Assembly: GCF_003688285.1 (NCBI RefSeq)
Contig: NZ_RCNT01000003.1
Location: 317,501 to 381,500, forward strand
From: Rhodophyticola porphyridii
GTDB lineage: Bacteria; Pseudomonadota; Alphaproteobacteria; Rhodobacterales; Rhodobacteraceae
Length of the DNA stretch: 64,000 nucleotides
Direction of reading: 5' to 3'
Shown: one piece after another, positions 58,740 to 64,000 of the stretch
Layout of the letters: every line of letters begins with the position of its first letter
Numbering within the stretch: position 1 is the first letter of the stretch
Notes under the pieces: model-generated
Database searches by the model: none
Told to the model about the DNA's origin: nothing
Seen by the model: the letters and a program-made list of their open reading frames with translations, nothing else
Translations under genes and position numbers: made by a program

Positions 58740-58826
58740 TGGTGCCCAGGAGAGGACTCGAACCTCCACGTCCATACGGACACTAGCACCTGAAGCTAGC
58801 GCGTCTACCAATTCCGCCACCTGGGC
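58740..58826 (-). tRNA. tRNA-Leu (CAG)
   Basis: A class II tRNA with acceptor stem GCCCAGG/CCUGGGC, D-arm with GGUAGACGC, anticodon loop UUCAGGU giving CAG, an extra arm UCC-GUAU-GGA, T-arm GAGG-UUCGAGU-CCUC and encoded CCA. 87 bases including CCA. It decodes CUG leucine codons. Confidence 0.98.
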
Positions 58827-58843
58827 AGGTGTCGTGGAAGCGG

Positions 58844-58872
58844 CTGATATAGCGGGGTCAAAGCGCTGTCAA
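58844..58872 (-). promoter_or_regulatory. Predicted tRNA-Leu promoter
   Basis: Minus-strand TTGACA (58872-58867), 17 bases, TATCAG (58849-58844); transcription would start about ten bases before the mature tRNA. A perfect -35 and optimal spacing. Confidence 0.6.
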
Positions 58873-58908
58873 CGGGCCAATGCGCGAAATCCCGACCCGC
58901 GGCGCGGT

Positions 58909-61900
58909 TCAGTAATCGCGCTCAAAAAACAAACCCAGGCTGCTGTCTCCCTCGGCGCCGAAACTCCCGCGCGCGGTGATGCTCGGCGTCAGATCGATAT
59001 TGAGATTGACGGTTGCTCCGTTTTCGCCGCCTACGGTCACATCCGTATAGATATTGTCCGAGATGTACCGGCCGGCGCGCAGCGCGGCGCTCCCATCCTC
59101 GGTGGTCTGGATATCGAGATCGTCGAGCCCGAGATTCTCTCTCAGGCCGGCGAAGATACCTCCGCCGGAATCGCCGCCTGCCAGGCCGGCCACGGCATCC
59201 GCAAGCTGGAGCGCCTGGATCGCCGACAAGCTGGAAACGCTGCGACCGAAGAAGAACTGTGCCAGCACCTCGTCACGGGGCAGTTCCGGTTCCGAGGAGA
59301 AGATGACCTCGGGTGCCGAGGCCGGACCTTCAAGGATGATGCGGATCAGATACTCTCCGGACCGGCTTTGCGCGACAAGGCGGATGAAGGGGTCGAAGCT
59401 GCCTTGCAGGGTCGCGCTGCCCTGCACCAGATCCAGCCGCTGGCCCAGAATTCCAAGCCGCCCGCGGATCAGCTCGAACCGGCCATCGGGTATCGCGTTG
59501 GCGGCGGTGCCCCGCACCCGCAATGTGCCGCCCAGTTCCGCGTCCAGACCGCGACCGCGCAGGAAAATGCGGCCCGGGGCGCTGATCGTCAGGTCCAGTG
59601 CGATTTCCGAATTGCCTCCGCCGGTGCCGTCTCCGTTTCTGCCAAGCAGACCCGCAAAGGCGCGCGTCCGGCGCTGCGCGGCGGTTTCGCCCACATGGGC
59701 GATTTCGGGAATGGCTTCGGTGGTGCCAAGCGAGGATTCCGGTATGCGGATTTCCGTCTCGCCGATCAGGATCTCACCCGACAGGCGCGTCGAGCCCACA
59801 AGATTGCCCGCGTAACTTAGCCGGGCTTCCGGGATGAGAACTTCGTAAAGCTGCGGATCGACCAGAACGACCTCGTTCATCGCGATGTCGAAGCGCACCG
59901 GCAGGCTGCGCCCGGAAATTCCGATCGATCCATTGGCGGTGACCCGCCCACCGGACGTGATGGCCCCGCTTGTCGTCACGCGTGCGGTGCCTTCGGCCAG
60001 CCGGATATTCGCCGTGACGTCTTCCAGCCCGAAGCCAAGCGCCGGTGCTGCGATCCTCGCCCCATTGGCGTTCAGGCTGCCCGAGACATTGCGAAGATCG
60101 GGGGCGCCGGCAAGGCGGAGATCCATGGTCAGGTCGCCCCGAATGGTTCGGGGAGCGATGAACCGATCCGCCAGCGCCAGAGGCGCCCGCCCGGTCAGGC
60201 CTAGGTCAACCGCGCCCTCCGGCAGGCCCACATCGCCGGTCAGGATCATCGTCGTGCCGCCGGGGCCCTCCAGATCGGCCTCGGTTGTCCAGGGGCCTTC
60301 ACCGCCGGTTCTGCGTATGCCGCCATGGACCTCGACCGGGCCGGTCAGGGCTGAGGTGAACAGCGCCACGTTCCGCAGCCAGACCGAGGCCAATATCTCG
60401 CTTGCCTCGCTGCTGAGCCGACCGCCGCCCTTGACCGAAAGCTCGCGGCTCGCGAGGTTCAGGTCCTCAAGAAAAAGCCCCGTTTCGTCGCGGCGAATGG
60501 CCACCGCAAGCTCGGTGGTTCCGGCAAACAGGGCGGGCGGCAGGCTTGGTGACAGGCGCAGCTCCGTCGACCGCCCGCTGATGCTGGCGTCGAAGGCGCC
60601 GGACAATGCATCGGCTGTGCCCTCAACCGCCAAAGCGGCGCTGCCCTGCAAACCATCGCCGATCAGCGGCGCAAAACGACTCAGGTCCGCGCTTTCGGCC
60701 TGCACGGCATAGGTCAGATCAAGACGGTCATCGGCCAGTTCGGCGCCGGCCTCCCCCTCAAGGGTCAGATCGCCGGCGGTCACTTGCAGACCGCTGAGCG
60801 TGACCGGCGCGTCCGCCTCCCATGCCAGATCGGTGCGGAGCGTGGCCGCGTCGCCGATGGCCGTTGCGACGGCCTCATCCCTGTGGCCAAGGCCGGTCGC
60901 CGCGGCGGATATGCGCGCGGTGACCGACGACAATCCGCGCGCGGCTTCGGTGATATCGCCGCCCATTTCCAGCGTCACGGCCTCCGCGGTGAGCTCGCCC
61001 GCAACAAGATCGCGCAGTTCTGCGTCGCCCGCCCAGCTGTTGCCGTCCCGCCGGTCGTAGCTGATGTCCAGCCGCGCAGATCCGATGGATACGTCGCCAT
61101 CGGCGAGTGGGAGCAGAACCCGATTTTCCCCCGCGCGGGTGGGGGCGATATTGCCACGCAGGGCAAAGCTGTCAGGCTGGCGTTCGGCATCCAGCACCAC
61201 ACGCCCTTCCAATTGCATGGCGGCCGCGTCGATCCGTATGGGGTCGGCGGTCAGGATACCGGCGGCATCCTGCGTGACATTCGCAATCAGGGAAACGTCC
61301 GTCCCGAAGAAATCGCGGTATTCCGGCAGGACAATCGCCGTGATGTCGCCCGACAGATCGAGCGTGACAGATTGCGCGCCCGTGTCGGTCTGCATGAACT
61401 CCAGATCTCCGGCAAACCGCGGCTCCCCATCCGTTTCCAGCGAGAACTCGGCCACGAAATCCGAAAGCGGCCCCTGTCCCTCCAGCGAAAGCCGCACGGA
61501 AGGTTCGCCAGGAATGCCAAGGAGCGAAGCGGCAAGCCCGCCCTCTTCCTCCTCGAACAGCAGGGCGATCTCGGCAATCCGGGTTTCGTTTTCAAATCCG
61601 GCGGTCAGGCTGAATTGCCCCAACGGGCCATCGAGCCGTTCGAGTTCAAGATTTGCGGTCCCGTCCCCGTTCGCCAGTTCGGCGGATCCGTTGACGGAAA
61701 ACACAAGGGCCTGGCCCAGAACCGGCTCCCCGATTTCAACCCGGTCGATGGCCGTCTCCTGAATGCGGATGCTCAGTGGAAGCTCGGGCAAACTGAACGG
61801 CGTCGCTTCGGCATCGGGCAGGCCGCCTGTGGATTGCGGAAGCCGGGCAAGCTCCAGCCGTGCAGCGGTCAGCTCGTTGACTTCCAGCGCGCGGGAAAAC

Positions 61901-62154
61901 AGGGCACTGCGTCTCCAGTCCAGCGTGACGTCTTCCAGCACCAGCCAGACGCCGTCCTCATCCGCGATGGTCAGCCGGTCAAGTGAGGCCCGAGAACTCA
62001 GTGCGCCGCGAAACCCCTCGATCCTGACCTGCCGCGCCGCATCGTCGGAAAGCGCGTCTTCCAGAAGCGCCTGCAGCCTTCCCCTGTCGTCATCCTGCGC
62101 GCCAAGCGCGACGGGAAAGAAAGCAAGCAGGGATATGAGCAGGAGCCGTCTCAA
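58909..62154 (-). CDS. tamB: Translocation and assembly module protein TamB
   Basis: 1081 residues. N-terminal signal or anchor MRRLLLISLLAFFPVALGAQ, a long repeated beta-rich AsmA/TamB body, and the conserved DUF490/TamB C-terminal domain with SSEPELPRDEVLAQFFFG and the final GLFFERDY. TamB is a large inter-membrane protein that works with TamA and is related to lipid-transfer bridge proteins. It overlaps the tamA stop by four bases. Confidence 0.94.
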   Translation of the reverse strand: MRRLLLISLLAFFPVALGAQDDDRGRLQALLEDALSDDAARQVRIEGFRGALSSRASLDRLTIADEDGVWLVLEDVTLDWRRSALFSRALEVNELTAARLELARLPQSTGGLPDAEATPFSLPELPLSIRIQETAIDRVEIGEPVLGQALVFSVNGSAELANGDGTANLELERLDGPLGQFSLTAGFENETRIAEIALLFEEEEGGLAASLLGIPGEPSVRLSLEGQGPLSDFVAEFSLETDGEPRFAGDLEFMQTDTGAQSVTLDLSGDITAIVLPEYRDFFGTDVSLIANVTQDAAGILTADPIRIDAAAMQLEGRVVLDAERQPDSFALRGNIAPTRAGENRVLLPLADGDVSIGSARLDISYDRRDGNSWAGDAELRDLVAGELTAEAVTLEMGGDITEAARGLSSVTARISAAATGLGHRDEAVATAIGDAATLRTDLAWEADAPVTLSGLQVTAGDLTLEGEAGAELADDRLDLTYAVQAESADLSRFAPLIGDGLQGSAALAVEGTADALSGAFDASISGRSTELRLSPSLPPALFAGTTELAVAIRRDETGLFLEDLNLASRELSVKGGGRLSSEASEILASVWLRNVALFTSALTGPVEVHGGIRRTGGEGPWTTEADLEGPGGTTMILTGDVGLPEGAVDLGLTGRAPLALADRFIAPRTIRGDLTMDLRLAGAPDLRNVSGSLNANGARIAAPALGFGLEDVTANIRLAEGTARVTTSGAITSGGRVTANGSIGISGRSLPVRFDIAMNEVVLVDPQLYEVLIPEARLSYAGNLVGSTRLSGEILIGETEIRIPESSLGTTEAIPEIAHVGETAAQRRTRAFAGLLGRNGDGTGGGNSEIALDLTISAPGRIFLRGRGLDAELGGTLRVRGTAANAIPDGRFELIRGRLGILGQRLDLVQGSATLQGSFDPFIRLVAQSRSGEYLIRIILEGPASAPEVIFSSEPELPRDEVLAQFFFGRSVSSLSAIQALQLADAVAGLAGGDSGGGIFAGLRENLGLDDLDIQTTEDGSAALRAGRYISDNIYTDVTVGGENGATVNLNIDLTPSITARGSFGAEGDSSLGLFFERDY

Positions 62155-63935
62155 AACGTGTGTCCGATGCCGATGTAAAGCAGCACGCGCTGGCCGGCAT
62201 TGTCGCCTGTGACGGGTGTCGCCACATCCAGCCGGATCGGGCCAAGCGCGGTGTTGTAACGAAATCCCAGCCCCGCCCCCGCGTGCCAGTCGCCATCCGT
62301 ATCGCCAAGCGGCCCGGCGGAGATGTAGCCGCCATCGGCAAAGGCCACGAGCCCATAGGTTTCCGTGATATCGGCCCTGATTTCGGCGGAGAGCCCTGCA
62401 AAGCCGCGCCCGCCGCTGCTGGTGCCACCCTGGGTCGCGCCGAGCGATTTGTACGGCTGGCCACGCACCGTTCCGCCGCCACCGGAATAGAACAGAAACT
62501 CCGGCGGAAGGTCGGTGAAGGCACCGCCTTCGATGGTGCCAAGCTGCACACGGCCCGCAAGGCGGACCCTGTCATCCTGCCCAAATCCGAGATAGCCGCG
62601 CCCGTCCAGCACGGCACGAAGCCCGAACCCGTCGCCCGTGCCCTCCAGAACGGCGAAGGGTGTCAGTTCAAGCTCGGCATAATAGCCGCTGCGGGCGTCC
62701 AGCGGATTGTCCCGCCGGTCATAGGTCGCACTGGTCGGCAAGGTGGCCAGAACGATCTGGCGGCTGCCGAAGGCGTCGTCGATATCCGAAAAGCGCAGAC
62801 CGACGCCGAACCGGGTTGTCAGCTCGTCCGAGATCAGCCTTTCGAAGCCAAGGCTGGTTTCGAACACCGTCTCTTCGAAGGTCGGCTCGTCCAGACCCGC
62901 GAGGCGCGTGTCGAAGATCAGCGCGGTATCCGGCCGGAACGTTGCGGGGCGGGTAAAGACGCCGCGCAACTCCCAGTCCGCGCCGCCGGTGTCGCCCCCG
63001 ACCCCGGAAATCTCGGCATCGAAGCGCAGCCGCTCCGCACCGCCGAGAAGATTGCGGTGCAGCCAGTACGCGCTAAGCGCACCACCGTCGGAGGAGGAGA
63101 TTTCGGCGCCGAAGCCAAACCGTCTGAGCGGTGCCTCGACCAGTGTCGCGCCGATATCCATGACCGCGTTGGCGTCCGGCGTCCGTTCCTCCAGCGCGAC
63201 GGACCGGAATGTGCCGGTGCGGCGCAGTCTCTGTTCCGAGGTTTCCAGCGTGTCGGGGTCGAAGATCTCGCCGCGGGGCAGGCCGGCAATCTCCCGGATC
63301 CGCTCGGGCCGCGTGCGCTGCTGACCTTGCGGGATCAGATCGCCGAACCGGACAAGGGGCCCGGGTGAAACCGAAATATCCGCATCGAGCACCGCCTCCT
63401 GCTGACGTGCGGTGATGGACTGCCGCCCGATATCCGCCGTGGCGTGACCCGCCTGCCGCCATCCCGTGATCGCGGCCTCCGCGGCCTCTCTCAGAACGGG
63501 CGTGTTCGCGGGTGCGCCGCTACGAAACCCCTCCGGCAGCTCGGTATCGGGAGCCAGCGGAGCGATGTCGGTTCGGCCAAGGCGAAAGGCGGGACCGGTT
63601 TCAACGCGAATATCCGCGCGGTCGATACGAGCCGGGGGCGAAAAAGGTGACAGTTCCGCGGCCTCCCGGCCATTCAGGCGGATGCTGATCACCGGCCCGA
63701 AATATCCATATTCGTAAAGCACTCCGAGCAGGCGCGCATAATCCGCGCGGGCTGCCGCAACCCTGTCCTGGACGGAGGTGCTTTCTTCTGCGTCGGTTCT
63801 GGCCAGCAAGGAGGTCGCGCGCAGCGCATCGATCAGATCTTCCGACCCGCCGGGCACATCGAAAGCGACCTCGGCACCGGCGATACCCGGGTAGAGCAAA
63901 ACACATGACAGAAGAAACGCACGTAACCGGGCCAA
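62151..63935 (-). CDS. tamA: Outer membrane translocation and assembly module protein TamA
   Basis: 594 residues if it starts at TTG 63935, where GAGGGG is well placed and a signal peptide (LARLRAFLLSCVLLYPGIAGA) follows directly. A GTG at 63995 is also possible, and the window ends just upstream. POTRA-like repeats occupy roughly 25-265, then a 16-strand Omp85 barrel ending IGIGHTF with the terminal Phe of outer-membrane proteins. Partner of TamB. Confidence 0.9.
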   Translation of the reverse strand: MARLRAFLLSCVLLYPGIAGAEVAFDVPGGSEDLIDALRATSLLARTDAEESTSVQDRVAAARADYARLLGVLYEYGYFGPVISIRLNGREAAELSPFSPPARIDRADIRVETGPAFRLGRTDIAPLAPDTELPEGFRSGAPANTPVLREAAEAAITGWRQAGHATADIGRQSITARQQEAVLDADISVSPGPLVRFGDLIPQGQQRTRPERIREIAGLPRGEIFDPDTLETSEQRLRRTGTFRSVALEERTPDANAVMDIGATLVEAPLRRFGFGAEISSSDGGALSAYWLHRNLLGGAERLRFDAEISGVGGDTGGADWELRGVFTRPATFRPDTALIFDTRLAGLDEPTFEETVFETSLGFERLISDELTTRFGVGLRFSDIDDAFGSRQIVLATLPTSATYDRRDNPLDARSGYYAELELTPFAVLEGTGDGFGLRAVLDGRGYLGFGQDDRVRLAGRVQLGTIEGGAFTDLPPEFLFYSGGGGTVRGQPYKSLGATQGGTSSGGRGFAGLSAEIRADITETYGLVAFADGGYISAGPLGDTDGDWHAGAGLGFRYNTALGPIRLDVATPVTGDNAGQRVLLYIGIGHTF

Positions 63936-64000
63936 GCCCCCACCCCTCAATAGCCGCTTCGTCCAGATGTAGCGGTGTGAGAGCGTCCTGACCACTGGTC

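Overview
The window reads as chromosomal DNA of an aerobic anoxygenic phototrophic alphaproteobacterium of the Rhodobacterales, probably Roseobacter group. The evidence is a crtEF-bchCXYZ-pufQBALM photosynthesis superoperon with spheroidene-type carotenoid genes, G+C-rich coding sequence, a rho-mnmE-mnmG-rsmG-parA-parB block with two perfect parS sites, and lptCAB/hpf/ptsN and tamA/tamB blocks of alphaproteobacterial type. The genus cannot be fixed from the sequence.

Layout. 1-9257 (minus strand): crtE, crtF, bchC, bchX, a 48-codon ORF, bchY, bchZ, pufQ, pufB, pufA, pufL and the start of pufM, which runs off the window. These make bacteriochlorophyll a, the spheroidene branch, LH1 and the reaction centre. 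crtD and crtC diverge on the plus strand. Five TGT-N12-ACA palindromes of PpsR/CrtJ type lie in the crtE-crtD and crtF-bchC gaps. 11.8-14.8 kb: hslV, a polytopic membrane protein and hslU, overlapping by their start and stop codons. 14.8-19.3 kb: a lipoprotein hydrolase, smr, mltA, a Tim44-like gene, fxsA and secB. 19.3-22.0 kb (minus): maf-aroE-coaE-dnaQ. 22.04-22.45 kb: the only gene-free stretch over 300 bp, with an AT-rich tract and DnaA-box-like 9-mers; genes diverge from it, and it is the best oriC candidate. 22.45-29.8 kb (plus): hemJ, rho, mnmE, mnmG, rsmG, parA, parB.

29.8-44 kb is housekeeping and stress response: hemW-rdgB-rph, hrcA-grpE, mutS, maeB, a ribokinase-like gene, dnaK-dnaJ and alkB. 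44-55 kb is the most accessory-looking part: an ABC-2 polysaccharide-export permease with a secreted SH3 protein, then on the plus strand cysQ, kdsB, a GT2, galU, a GT4, a second GT2-like enzyme, a GT14-like enzyme and a two-domain sulfotransferase. I infer a locus for a sulfated surface glycan: KdsB and GalU supply activated sugars, the GTs build the chain, the sulfotransferase decorates it, and CysQ removes the by-product PAP. 54.9-64 kb (minus): ptsN, hpf, lptB, lptA, lptC, rnd, tRNA-Leu(CAG), tamB, tamA, that is envelope biogenesis and translation-associated functions.

The observations I consider most worth checking are the sulfated-glycan locus and its fused sulfotransferase, the cysteine-containing mini-ORF coupled between bchX and bchY, the crtC gene without a normal start codon, the closeness of the photosynthesis genes to the putative origin, and the repeated use of a shared CTAG at the ends of convergent genes.
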